A stretch of 64,000 nt of DNA, taken from the NCBI RefSeq assembly GCF_036345175.1, contig NZ_CP107780.1, positions 2,356,001 to 2,420,000 on the forward strand, written 5' to 3'. Both the position numbers and the translations under genes were made by a program. Positions 27,250 through 35,588 of the stretch are shown in pieces (within the stretch, counting starts at the first letter, position 1; the number at the start of each line of letters is the position of its first letter). Below the pieces are notes generated by a model. That model did not search any database, was not told the DNA's origin, and was given only the letters and a program-made list of their open reading frames with translations. Source of the stretch: Streptomyces sp. NBC_00576 (GTDB lineage: Bacteria > Actinomycetota > Actinomycetes > Streptomycetales > Streptomycetaceae).

Positions 27250-28773
27250 TCAGTTGGTGTCGATCGGTGGCTTGGGCGCCTGGCCCGCCGGCGCCCCCTC
27301 CTGTCGTCCGAGACGGCTGTGGGAGCGGCCGTAGAGGAAGTACACGACGAACCCGATGGCCATCCAGATGCCGAACCGCAGCCAGGTCTCGGTGGGCAGG
27401 TTGAGCATCAGCCACAGCGAGGCCAGCACCGACAGGATCGGCAGGACCGGCACCCACGGGGTACGGAAGGACCGATGCAGGTCGGGGCGGGTCCTGCGGA
27501 GGATGACGACGCTGATCGCGACGACGATGAACGCGAACAGCGTGCCGATGTTGACCAGTTCACCGAGTGTCTCGAGACTGGTGAAACCCGAGACGATCGC
27601 GATGACCACGCCGAGCAGGATGGTGGGCCGGTACGGCGTCCTGAAGCGCGGGTGGGTGTGCGAGAAGAATCGCGGCAGAAGCCCGTCGCGGCTCATCGCG
27701 AAGAACACGCGGGTCTGACCGAGAAGCAGGATCATGCAGACGGTGATCAGGCCGATCGTGGCACCGAAGCTGATCACACCCGCGAACCAGGGGTGTCCCG
27801 TGGCTTTGAACGCCTCCGCGAGCGGGGCGGTCACAGACAGCTCCGTGTACTTCAACATGCCGGTGACGACGATCGAGACCGCGACATAAAGGGTGGTACA
27901 GATCAGCAGTGAACCGAGGATGCCACGGGGCATGTCGCGCTGCGGATTGCGGGTCTCTTCGGCAGCCGTGGCCACCACGTCGAAACCGATGAAGGCGAAG
28001 AACACGATCGAGGCACCGGTGAAAATGCCCATCACACCGAAGTTGGACGGCGCCCAGCCGAAGATCAACTGAATCAGCGGGGCCTTGAGACTGTTCCCGG
28101 CCGGCACGGTTTCGGCGGGCGGGATGAAGGGGTGGTAGTTGGCGGACTTGACGATGAACGCCCCGGCGATGATCACGATGAGCACGACGGTCACCTTGAT
28201 CGCCACGACCACCGTGGTGACCCGCGCGGACAGCTTCATACCGAGGACGAGCACACATGTGAGTGCCAGGACCAGAAGGGCGGCGAAGAGGTCGAAGCCG
28301 AAGCCTGACGCACCGTCCCGGCCGCCCAGCACCTCGGGAACCTGCCAGCCGAGGTTGTTGTCCAGGAACGATCGGAAGTAGCCGGACCAGCCCACCGCGA
28401 CCACAGCCGTGCCCAGCGCGAACTCCAGGACCAGGTCCCAGCCGATGATCCAGGCGGGCAGCTCACCGATCGACGCGTACGAGAAGGTGTATGCGGATCC
28501 CGCCACCGGGACCGTGGAAGCGAATTCCGCGTAGCAGAGCGCGGCGAGGGCACAGACGACACCCGCCACGACGAACGACAGGGAGATCGCCGGGCCGGCG
28601 CTCAGCTTGGCGACCGAGCCTGTATAGACGAAGATCCCGGTGCCGATGACGACGCCGACGCCGAAGACCGTCAGATCCAACGCGGACAGGGATTTCTTGA
28701 GCGTGTGCTCTGGTTCCTCGGTGTCGCGGATGGACTGTTCGACCTTCTTCGTCCTGAAGAGGGTGCTGCTCAC
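27250..28773 (-). CDS. APC-family amino acid permease (cationic amino acid transporter type)
   Basis: A 507-residue membrane protein with 12 or more hydrophobic segments. The first is preceded by a hydrophilic leader (about 1-35) and contains the APC signature VIGTGIFVYTG; the second has SFVVAGVVCALAALCYAEFASTVPVAGSAYTF, typical of YfnA/CAT-type transporters. It should import amino acids by proton symport; the substrate cannot be read. The GTG at 28771-28773 is preceded by GGAGGT. The gene lies downstream of dxs, separated by a terminator. Confidence 0.88.
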   Translation of the reverse strand: MSSTLFRTKKVEQSIRDTEEPEHTLKKSLSALDLTVFGVGVVIGTGIFVYTGSVAKLSAGPAISLSFVVAGVVCALAALCYAEFASTVPVAGSAYTFSYASIGELPAWIIGWDLVLEFALGTAVVAVGWSGYFRSFLDNNLGWQVPEVLGGRDGASGFGFDLFAALLVLALTCVLVLGMKLSARVTTVVVAIKVTVVLIVIIAGAFIVKSANYHPFIPPAETVPAGNSLKAPLIQLIFGWAPSNFGVMGIFTGASIVFFAFIGFDVVATAAEETRNPQRDMPRGILGSLLICTTLYVAVSIVVTGMLKYTELSVTAPLAEAFKATGHPWFAGVISFGATIGLITVCMILLLGQTRVFFAMSRDGLLPRFFSHTHPRFRTPYRPTILLGVVIAIVSGFTSLETLGELVNIGTLFAFIVVAISVVILRRTRPDLHRSFRTPWVPVLPILSVLASLWLMLNLPTETWLRFGIWMAIGFVVYFLYGRSHSRLGRQEGAPAGQAPKPPIDTN

Positions 28774-28857
28774 GGGTGTACCTCCCACGCTGCGTCGTCC
28801 CGGACATGATCGAGAGGGGGCGTGGTGCGCATGCCCCGGCGCGGGGGATTTCACGCT

Positions 28858-28904
28858 AATGGGCCGGTCTCACCACCGTAAAGGGTGGGGAAAACCGGCC
28901 CATT
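28858..28904 (-). terminator. Stem-loop terminator of dxs
   Basis: AATGGGCCGGT (28858-28868) and ACCGGCCCATT (28894-28904) are exact complements; an inner CCACC/GGGTGG stem shortens the loop. The element begins 17 bases beyond the dxs stop codon on the minus strand. Confidence 0.8.
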
Positions 28905-28920
28905 GGGGATCAACAGTGGG

Positions 28921-30846
28921 TCAGTCGCGGGCCGGCTCCACCGAGTCGACCTCGGCCTGCTCGAACCGTCCGTCGATCCTGGAGACCAGCCCGGTGACCT
29001 GGCGGGCGATGTCCGGTGCCGTCAGGCCGATCTCCGCCATGACCTCGGCCCGGGAGGCGTGGTCGAGGAAGCGCGGCGGAATACCGAAGTCACGCAGCGG
29101 TACGTCGACCCCGGCGTCCCGCAGGGCCTGCGCGACGGCCGAACCGACGCCGCCCACCCGGGAGTTGTCCTCGACCGTCACCACCACGCGGTGCCGTTCG
29201 GCAAGGGGCGCCATGGCCTCGTCGACCGGCTTGACCCAGCGCGGGTCGACGACCGTGGTCGAGATGCCCTGCTGCTCCAACAGCCCGGCGATCTCCAGGC
29301 ACATGGGCGCCAGCGCGCCCACCGAGACGAGGAGCACGTCCGGGGTGTCGGTGCCGGGCTCGCGCAGCACGTCCATGCCGCCGACGCGTCCCACGGCGGG
29401 TACGGCGGGGCCGACGGCGCCCTTCGAGAAGCGGACGACGGTCGGCGCGTCGTCGACCTCGACGGCCTCGCGGAGCTGGGCACGGACCTGGTCGGCGTCA
29501 CGCGGGGCGGCCAGCCTGAGTCCGGGTACGACCTGGAGGATCGACATGTCCCACATACCGTTGTGGGAGGCACCGTCGGTGCCGGTGACGCCGGCCCGGT
29601 CGAGCACGAACGTCACGCCGCACTTGTGCAGCGCCACGTCCATGAGGACCTGGTCGAAGGCCCGGTTCAGGAAGGTGGCGTACACCGCGAAGACGGGGTG
29701 CACGCCCCCGGTGGCGAGCCCGGCCGCGGACACGGCGCCGTGCTGCTCCGCGATACCGACGTCGTAGATGCGGTCCGGGAAGGCGTCCGCGAACTTCTTC
29801 AGACCGACCGGCTGGAGCATCGCGGCCGTGATCGCGACGATGTCCTCGCGCTCCTGGCCCAGCTTGACCATCTCGTCGCCGAAGACGGAAGTCCAGTCGG
29901 CGCCGGAGGCCTTGACCGGCAGACCCGTGTCGGGGTGGATGGGGCCGATGCCGTGGAAGCGGTCGGCCTCGTCCTGAAGGGCGGGCTGATAGCCGCGGCC
30001 CTTCTCGGTGAGGCAGTGCACGATGACCGGGCCGCCGAAGCGCTTGGCGCGGGCGAGCGCGGACTCCAGGGCCTCGATGTCGTGGCCGTCGATCGGGCCG
30101 ACGTACTTGAGTCCCAGGTCCTCGAACATGCCCTGCGGGGCGATGAAGTCCTTGAGGCCCTTCTTGGCGCCGTGCAGGGTCTCGTACAGCGGCCTGCCGA
30201 CGACCGGGGTCCGCTCCAGCAGGTCCTTGCCCCTGGCGAGGAACCGCTCGTAGCCGTCCGTCGTGCGCAGGGTGGCCAGGTGGTTGGCGAGACCGCCGAT
30301 GGTCGGCGCGTACGAACGTTCGTTGTCGTTGACGACGATGACCAGCGGGCGGTCCTTCGCGTCGGCGATGTTGTTCAGCGCCTCCCAGGCCATACCGCCG
30401 GTGAGCGCTCCGTCACCGATGACGGCGACCACGTGGTGGTCGTCGCGTTTCAGTACCTGGTTGGACTTCGCGAGACCGTCGGCCCAGCCCAGGACAGTCG
30501 ATGCGTGCGAGTTCTCGATGATGTCGTGCTCGGACTCGGCCTGCGAGGGGTAGCCCGACAGGCCGCCCTTCATCTTCAGCTTCGAGAAGTCCTGACGGCC
30601 GGTGAGCAGCTTGTGGACATAGGACTGGTGGCCCGTGTCCCACAGCACCTTGTCCTTCGGCGAGTCGAAGACCCGGTGCAGCGCGATGGTGAGCTCGACG
30701 ACACCGAGGTTGGGGCCGAGGTGGCCACCGGTCTTGGAGACCGCGTCGACGAGGAAGGTCCGGATCTCCTCGGCCAGCTGGTCCAGCTGCTCCAGGCTGA
30801 GCCGGTCAAGATCGCGCGGTCCCTTGATGCGGGTCAGCAGCGGCAC
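28921..30846 (-). CDS. dxs: 1-deoxy-D-xylulose-5-phosphate synthase
   Basis: A 641-residue thiamine-diphosphate enzyme that condenses pyruvate and glyceraldehyde 3-phosphate, the entry step of the MEP isoprenoid pathway. Marks: SKTGGHLGPNLGVVELTIALH near 35, the ThDP motif GDGALTGGMAWEALNNI near 153, the pyrimidine-domain catalytic Glu in DVGIAEQHGAVSAAG, and the transketolase C-terminal domain with VTVEDNSRVGGVGSAV. Length is normal. The GTG at 30844-30846 follows AAGGAGG. Many streptomycetes have two dxs genes; this is the copy beside the xyl locus. Confidence 0.96.
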   Translation of the reverse strand: MPLLTRIKGPRDLDRLSLEQLDQLAEEIRTFLVDAVSKTGGHLGPNLGVVELTIALHRVFDSPKDKVLWDTGHQSYVHKLLTGRQDFSKLKMKGGLSGYPSQAESEHDIIENSHASTVLGWADGLAKSNQVLKRDDHHVVAVIGDGALTGGMAWEALNNIADAKDRPLVIVVNDNERSYAPTIGGLANHLATLRTTDGYERFLARGKDLLERTPVVGRPLYETLHGAKKGLKDFIAPQGMFEDLGLKYVGPIDGHDIEALESALARAKRFGGPVIVHCLTEKGRGYQPALQDEADRFHGIGPIHPDTGLPVKASGADWTSVFGDEMVKLGQEREDIVAITAAMLQPVGLKKFADAFPDRIYDVGIAEQHGAVSAAGLATGGVHPVFAVYATFLNRAFDQVLMDVALHKCGVTFVLDRAGVTGTDGASHNGMWDMSILQVVPGLRLAAPRDADQVRAQLREAVEVDDAPTVVRFSKGAVGPAVPAVGRVGGMDVLREPGTDTPDVLLVSVGALAPMCLEIAGLLEQQGISTTVVDPRWVKPVDEAMAPLAERHRVVVTVEDNSRVGGVGSAVAQALRDAGVDVPLRDFGIPPRFLDHASRAEVMAEIGLTAPDIARQVTGLVSRIDGRFEQAEVDSVEPARD

Positions 30847-30894
30847 CCGTGCCTCCTTGCAGTAGAGCTGATCGAGCTTTCGCCGGGCGTGTCG

Positions 30895-30949
30895 AGTCTA
30901 GTGTTCCGCCTTCGCGACCGACGCCCGGCCTCTGCGTGATACGTCACGC
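30895..30949 (-). promoter_or_regulatory. Candidate dxs promoter with upstream palindrome
   Basis: On the minus strand TAGACT (30895-30900) fits a -10 of the housekeeping sigma factor, giving a leader of about 40 bases. The -35 is weak. Upstream of it GCGTGA-TACG-TCACGC (30934-30949) is an exact 6-4-6 inverted repeat that could bind an activator or repressor. Confidence 0.4.
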
Positions 30950-30987
30950 GATCGGCCGTACCCAACAACGACCACATCTATGACATG

Positions 30988-31025
30988 CCTGTGGCCCGGC
31001 ATCACATTCGATGCCGGGCCACAGG
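30988..31025 (-). terminator. Perfect 15-bp stem-loop, original terminator of the xylFGH operon
   Basis: CCTGTGGCCCGGCAT (30988-31002) pairs perfectly with 31011-31025 around CACATTCG. It lies downstream of xylH in the direction of xyl transcription, but the IS5 element now separates the two by about 0.9 kb. It would also shield the dxs promoter from read-through. Confidence 0.75.
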
Positions 31026-31092
31026 AACGCCCTTCAGGGGCGCGGGGCTGTGTTCGATCTGCGGCTCCGCCGCGTGGGCGCGACCAGCCCCC
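31026..31092. repeat. Dispersed Streptomyces intergenic repeat (GCGGCTCCGCCGC type)
   Basis: The stretch AACGCCCTTCAGGGGCGCGG, then GCGGCTCCGCCGCGTGGGCG, ending GACCAGCCCC, is wording I recognise from many Streptomyces intergenic regions. GGGGCTG and CAGCCCC close an outer stem, and GCGGCTCCGCCGC an inner one. It directly abuts the left IS flank. Confidence 0.55.
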
Positions 31093-31098
31093 CGCTAA

Positions 31099-31999
31099 GG
31101 GGTCCTTGCAGAATGATCCTCTTGTGGCACGGTGGGGTTGTATGTGACTCCGTGTTTTGTGGGGTGTGATCATGGCGCGGCGGAAGCCGTGGGAGGTCAG
31201 TGACGAGTTGTGGGCGGTGATCGAGCCGCTGCTGCCGAAGCATGAGCGGCGGTTCCGGCACCCGGGGCGCAAGCGGATCGATGACCGCAAGACGCTCCAG
31301 GGGGTGCTGTTCGTCCTGTACACCGGTGTCCAGTGGGAGTTCCTGCCGCAGGAGTTGGGGTTCGGTTCGGGTCCCACGTGCTGGCGGCGGCTGGCCGAGT
31401 GGCAGGAGGCCGGGGTGTGGGAGGAACTCCAGCGGGTGCTGCTGGACCGGCTTCGGGCGGCTGATCGCCTCGACTTCTCCCGCGCCACGATCGACGCCTC
31501 GCACGTGCAGGCCAAGCGGGGGCGCAGCAGCCCAAAAGTCGGTCCGAGCCCGGTTGACCGCGCGCGGCCGGGCTCGAAGCATCACGTGCTGACCGAGGCG
31601 CACGGCATCCCGCTGCGGGTGTCCCTGACCGGCGGTCACCGCAACGACGTCACCCAGCTCCTGCCGCTGGTCGACGGGCTGGCACCGGTACGCGGCAAGC
31701 GGGGCCGGCCCCGGCGCAAGCCCCGCACGTTATACGCCGACCGCGGCTACGACCACGACATCTACCGCCGCCGTCTGCGCGAGCGCGGCATCACACCGAA
31801 GATCGCCCGGCGCGGCCAGCCGCACGGCTCCGGCCTGGGCAAAGTCCGGTGGGTTGCCGAGTCCGCCATCGCCTGGCTCCACGGCCCCCGCCGCCTACGA
31901 ACCCGCTGGGAAGCACGCGACGACATGCACGACGCCTTCCTCCAGCTCGCCCACTGCATGACCCTGGCCCGGAAGAATCCAGCATTCTGAAAGGACCCC
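31099..31999 (+). mobile_element. IS5-family insertion sequence, complete, with TAA target duplication
   Basis: The ends GGGGTCCTTGCAGAATG (31099-31115) and its complement at 31983-31999 match at 16 of 17 positions. TAA flanks the element on both sides (31096-31098 and 32000-32002), a three-base target duplication of the TNA type used by IS5-family members. The 901-base element carries one intact transposase gene. The near-identical ends and perfect duplication suggest a recent insertion. It sits exactly at the stop codon of xylH. Confidence 0.9.
31172..31990 (+). CDS. IS5-family DDE transposase
   Basis: A 272-residue transposase in a single uninterrupted frame. An N-terminal DUF4096-type domain (WEVSDELWAVIEPLLPKHERR...YTGVQWEFLPQELGFG) is followed by the DDE domain: first Asp in RATIDASHVQ, second in LYADRGYD, and the Glu in WVAESAIAWLHGPRRLRTRW. 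The ATG at 31172 is preferred to a TTG at 31157. Several relatives make the protein by frameshifting between two frames; this copy does not need it. It is transcribed opposite to the flanking xylH and dxs genes. Confidence 0.92.
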   Translation: MARRKPWEVSDELWAVIEPLLPKHERRFRHPGRKRIDDRKTLQGVLFVLYTGVQWEFLPQELGFGSGPTCWRRLAEWQEAGVWEELQRVLLDRLRAADRLDFSRATIDASHVQAKRGRSSPKVGPSPVDRARPGSKHHVLTEAHGIPLRVSLTGGHRNDVTQLLPLVDGLAPVRGKRGRPRRKPRTLYADRGYDHDIYRRRLRERGITPKIARRGQPHGSGLGKVRWVAESAIAWLHGPRRLRTRWEARDDMHDAFLQLAHCMTLARKNPAF

Positions 32000-33327
32000 T
32001 AAGCCCGACCCGCCGCCTTCTGACTCTTACGCGACACCGAGTCGATGACAACCGCACCCAACAGCACCGCACCAGTGATCATGTACTGGATCGACGTGTT
32101 CATGTTCAGCAGGTCCAGACCCGTCTGGATCGACTGGATCACCAACATGCCCAGCAGCGCCGACCACACCGTGCCGCGCCCACCGAAGAGGCTGGTGCCA
32201 CCGATGACCGCCGCCGCGATGGCCAGCATCAGCGTGTTGCCGCCACCCGACGTCAGCGAAGCGCTCTGCGTCTGTCCGGCGAAGAACATGCCGCCGATCG
32301 CCGCGAATCCACCCGCGATGGCGAACACGGTGATCCGCACCATCGGCACGTTGATACCGGCACGCCGCGCCGCCTCGATCCCGCCGCCGACCGCGAACAC
32401 CTTGCGTCCGAACGGGGTACGCCGCAGTACGAAGTCCACGATCACCAGGCAGCCGAGGAAGATCACCAGCGCGTTGGACACACCTGAGGCGGAGTTCAGA
32501 ACGTACGCGGCGACGAACGCGGCCACCGCGAGCGCGCCGACGCGCGCCGCGATCTCGCTGGTGGGCCGGAACGGCACCCCCGCCGCCTTGCGGCGACGCT
32601 GCTCGATGAGCGATCCGGCGAGCAGGGAGACGACCCCGAGGCCGGCCAGCAGGTAGGCACCGATGATGGCCTGGTCCATGAAGAAGGAACGCTGGCCGAG
32701 GAGGTGGATCGGACCGTCGTCCGGGATGTTGATGGTGCCGCTGCTGCCGAGCAGCCACAGCATCAGACCGTTCCAGCCGAGGAAGCCGGCCAGGGTCACG
32801 ACGAAGGCCGGCACACCGATTCTGGCGAAGAACCAGCCCTGCAACCCACCGATACCGATACCGATCAGCACGGTCAGCAGCAGGCCGAGCCAGGAGTTCA
32901 GGCTGTGGTTGACCACGAACACGGCGAACAGGGTGGACGCGAGACCACTGACCGAGCCGACGGACAGGTCGATCTCACCGAGCAGCAGTACGAACACCAG
33001 GCCGATGGCGAGCATGCCGGTGGCCGACAGGTAGTAGCTGATGTTGGACAGGTTCTCGGCGCTGAGGAACCGGTCGTTCTGCACCTGGAAGATGGTCCAG
33101 ATGATGATCAGGCCGACGACGACCGGCAGGGAGCCGATCTCGCCGCCCTTCGTCTTGCGCTTGAACTCGGTCCAGTAGCCCTTGAATCCCTCTTCGCGGA
33201 CCAGCAGGCGCGGGTCGACGACGGGGACGTGCGCCGAGGTGGGGTCGTCGGCCGGGGCCAACGTTTTCCGGTCCCGCGCCTCTGGGTCGGCCGGGTCCGG
33301 CTTCACGGTCTTGGACGTGTCACTCAC
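31999..33327 (-). CDS. xylH: Xylose ABC transporter permease XylH
   Basis: A 442-residue permease of the ribose/xylose (CUT2) class with a hydrophilic N-terminal leader of about 70 residues and around 10-12 hydrophobic segments. Marks: VLLLGEIDLSVGSVSGLASTLFAV, GVPAFVVTLAGFLGWNGLMLWLLG and GGTSLFGGRGTVWSALLG. The GTG at 33325-33327 overlaps the xylG stop (GTGA). The TAG stop (31999-32001) is built from the target duplication plus the first base of the IS end, so the protein is unchanged. It forms the membrane channel of xylose uptake. Confidence 0.9.
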   Translation of the reverse strand: MSDTSKTVKPDPADPEARDRKTLAPADDPTSAHVPVVDPRLLVREEGFKGYWTEFKRKTKGGEIGSLPVVVGLIIIWTIFQVQNDRFLSAENLSNISYYLSATGMLAIGLVFVLLLGEIDLSVGSVSGLASTLFAVFVVNHSLNSWLGLLLTVLIGIGIGGLQGWFFARIGVPAFVVTLAGFLGWNGLMLWLLGSSGTINIPDDGPIHLLGQRSFFMDQAIIGAYLLAGLGVVSLLAGSLIEQRRRKAAGVPFRPTSEIAARVGALAVAAFVAAYVLNSASGVSNALVIFLGCLVIVDFVLRRTPFGRKVFAVGGGIEAARRAGINVPMVRITVFAIAGGFAAIGGMFFAGQTQSASLTSGGGNTLMLAIAAAVIGGTSLFGGRGTVWSALLGMLVIQSIQTGLDLLNMNTSIQYMITGAVLLGAVVIDSVSRKSQKAAGRA

Positions 33328-34103
33328 TTTGCCGCCTCCGTGGTGCGCCCCGCGCGACGGGTCACGGCGTTGTCCGTGGCACCGGTGATCGCGGCGATGA
33401 TCTCTTCGTGGGTGGTGTCCTTCACCGCGAAGGAACCGTTGTTCTTGCCCAGGCGCAGCACCGCGACGGTGTCGGCGACGGCCTTGACGTCGGCCATGTT
33501 GTGGCTGATGAGGATGACGCCGAGGTCGCGCTCGCGCAGCCGCTCGACCAGGTCGAGGACCTGCGCGGTCTGCTCGACGCCGAGAGCGGCGGTGGGCTCG
33601 TCGAGGATGACCACCTTCGGGTCACCGATCAGCGCGCGGGCGATCGCGACGACCTGGCGCTGGCCACCGGAGAGGCTCGCGATCGGGATGCGCACGCTCG
33701 GGATGCGGATGGAGAGCGTGCTCAGCAGTTCACGCGAGTTCTTCTCCATCGTGACCTCGTCGATGACGCCGCGGCGCAGCAGTTCTCGTCCGAGGTAGAG
33801 GTTGCCGACGACATCGAGGTTGTCGCACAGCGCGAGGTCCTGGTAGACCGTCGCGACGCCGAGTCCCTGGGCGTCGTGCGGCTTGTTGATACTGACCGGA
33901 CTGCCCTCCCACTCGATGACGCCGTCATCGATGGGATGCACACCCGCGATCGTCTTGACCAGGGTGGACTTTCCTGCGCCGTTGTCGCCGACGAGCGCGA
34001 CCACTTCTCCGGCGTGGACCTCCAGTTCGACATCGGTGAGGGCCTGCACCGCACCGAATCGCTTGGAGACTCCGCGCAACGCCAACACGGGCGTAGCGGA
34101 CAC
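33324..34103 (-). CDS. xylG: Xylose ABC transporter ATP-binding protein XylG (single-domain)
   Basis: A 259-residue ATPase with one nucleotide-binding domain: Walker A GDNGAGKST, signature LSGGQRQ, Walker B VVILDEPTAALG and the switch His in LISHNM. E. coli XylG has two such domains; the single-domain form is usual in Streptomyces. A GTG at 34101-34103 is chosen because AAGGAG lies nine bases upstream; the ATG at 34110-34112 directly abuts that site. It energises XylFH and overlaps xylH. Confidence 0.88.
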   Translation of the reverse strand: MSATPVLALRGVSKRFGAVQALTDVELEVHAGEVVALVGDNGAGKSTLVKTIAGVHPIDDGVIEWEGSPVSINKPHDAQGLGVATVYQDLALCDNLDVVGNLYLGRELLRRGVIDEVTMEKNSRELLSTLSIRIPSVRIPIASLSGGQRQVVAIARALIGDPKVVILDEPTAALGVEQTAQVLDLVERLRERDLGVILISHNMADVKAVADTVAVLRLGKNNGSFAVKDTTHEEIIAAITGATDNAVTRRAGRTTEAAK

Positions 34104-34230
34104 GTGAACCATCTCCTTCGCCGCCTGACCGGCGGGGATGCCGCGCTGTCAAAAGGCGCGGAGGGTTGTGCACAAGGCACTGGTTTACAAGGTGAACATG
34201 CGCGATTCCGCTGCCGTTGGCAACGGTTCC

Positions 34231-34282
34231 GTCCGACGCCCGTCCCGGCAGCGGGGTATGAAGGCCGGGGCGGGCGTCGGAC
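34231..34282 (-). promoter_or_regulatory. Intra-operon stem-loop between xylF and xylG
   Basis: GTCCGACGCCCGTCCCGGC (34231-34249) pairs with 34264-34282 at 18 of 19 positions, the odd one being a G-T pair. It lies after the xylF stop and before xylG. Such hairpins stabilise the upstream mRNA or attenuate read-through, giving more binding protein than ATPase and permease. Confidence 0.6.
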
Positions 34283-34362
34283 AGGTCTCGCGGGACCGCC
34301 GGGCGGTCATGTCCGGGTGAGCGCCCGTGAGCGCCCACCCGGTGTCGGCGGTCGGGGTGTGC

Positions 34363-35466
34363 CTACTGGAGACCGGCGGTCTTGCAGGCGGCGGCGAACT
34401 CGCCGGTGCAGATCTCGGCGACCGTGTAGAGGCCGTCCTTGACCACGGTGTCCTTGATGTTGGCCTTGGTCAGCGAGACCGGGGGCAGCAGCAGCGAGGG
34501 CACCTTGTCGCCGGAACCACTGGTCTCGGTCGAGGTGGCGATGGAGTCGATGCTCTTGCCCTGCAGCAGGTTGACGGCCAGCTCGGCGGCGCCGTCGGCC
34601 TCCGGCTTGTACGCCTTGTAGATGGTGCTGGACTGGGTGCCGGCGACGATCCGCTGGATACCGGTCAGCTCAGCGTCCTGGCCCGTCAGCGGAGTGGAGC
34701 TGATGTTCTTGCCCTTGAGGACGGTGGCGATACCACCGGCCATGGCGTCGTTGGCCGCGTAGACGCCCGCGATGTTCTTGGCGCCCAGCTGGGTGATGGC
34801 GGCCGACATCTTCTGCGCGGCGACACCCGCGTCCCAGTCTCCGGCCTGCTCGTAGGCGATGTCGACCTTGCTGTCGAGGACCTTGTGGGCGCCCGACTTG
34901 AAGAGGGCGGCGTTCGGGTCCGAGGCCAGACCGTTGATCATGACGACCTTGGCCTTCGGGGTGGCCTTGGCGCCCATCGCGTCGAGCAGGGCCTGTCCCT
35001 GGAGCTCGCCGACCTTCGCGTTGTCGAAGGAGACGTACGCGGAGACGGGGCCCTGCGCGAGACGGTCGTACGCGACGACCTTGATGCCCTTGTCGACCGC
35101 GGCCTGGATGGAGGACTTGATGGCGGCGGAGTCCACGGCGCTGATCGCGATGACCTTGACGCCCTTGGTGATCATGCTGCTGACCTGCTGGGCCTGCGTG
35201 GCAGCGCTGCCCGCCGCGTTCGCGTACTCCAGGGTGCAGTCGGAACAGAGTTCCTTGACCTTGGCGTCGAAGTACGGCTTGTCGAACTTGGCGTACCGGG
35301 TGGTGACACTGTCGGGCAGGAGCAGGCCGATCGACTTGTCGCCGCCCGAGCTGGTCTTGTCGCCGCTGTCGGACTTGTCGTCGCCGGCCTTGCCACAGGC
35401 GGCCACGGCAAGGGCCATGGAAATCGCCGTGGTTCCGATAACGACTCTACGCATCATGGCGTTCAT
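34363..35466 (-). CDS. xylF: Xylose ABC transporter substrate-binding lipoprotein XylF
   Basis: A 367-residue periplasmic-binding-protein-like lipoprotein (RbsB/XylF class). The lipobox is ALAVAACG; a Ser/Asp/Gly linker follows. Sugar-binding fold motifs include IGLLLPDSVTTRYAKFDKPYF, VIAISAVDSAAIKSSIQAAVDKGIKVVAYDRL and AGVYAANDAMAGGIATVL. ATG at 35464-35466 follows GGAGG ten bases upstream. First gene of the xylFGH operon beside rok7B7; in S. coelicolor this operon is needed for xylose uptake and controlled by Rok7B7. Confidence 0.9.
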   Translation of the reverse strand: MNAMMRRVVIGTTAISMALAVAACGKAGDDKSDSGDKTSSGGDKSIGLLLPDSVTTRYAKFDKPYFDAKVKELCSDCTLEYANAAGSAATQAQQVSSMITKGVKVIAISAVDSAAIKSSIQAAVDKGIKVVAYDRLAQGPVSAYVSFDNAKVGELQGQALLDAMGAKATPKAKVVMINGLASDPNAALFKSGAHKVLDSKVDIAYEQAGDWDAGVAAQKMSAAITQLGAKNIAGVYAANDAMAGGIATVLKGKNISSTPLTGQDAELTGIQRIVAGTQSSTIYKAYKPEADGAAELAVNLLQGKSIDSIATSTETSGSGDKVPSLLLPPVSLTKANIKDTVVKDGLYTVAEICTGEFAAACKTAGLQ

Positions 35467-35588
35467 TCGGTGGTGCCTCCCTGACAGGGCCGCAACGCTG
35501 CGGCCGAGGTGGCTGGAAGTCAACTCGGCCACACGTGCGACGTCAAGAAGTAAATCCTTAACGGGTTGGCAACGGCTTTGTTCGTTCT

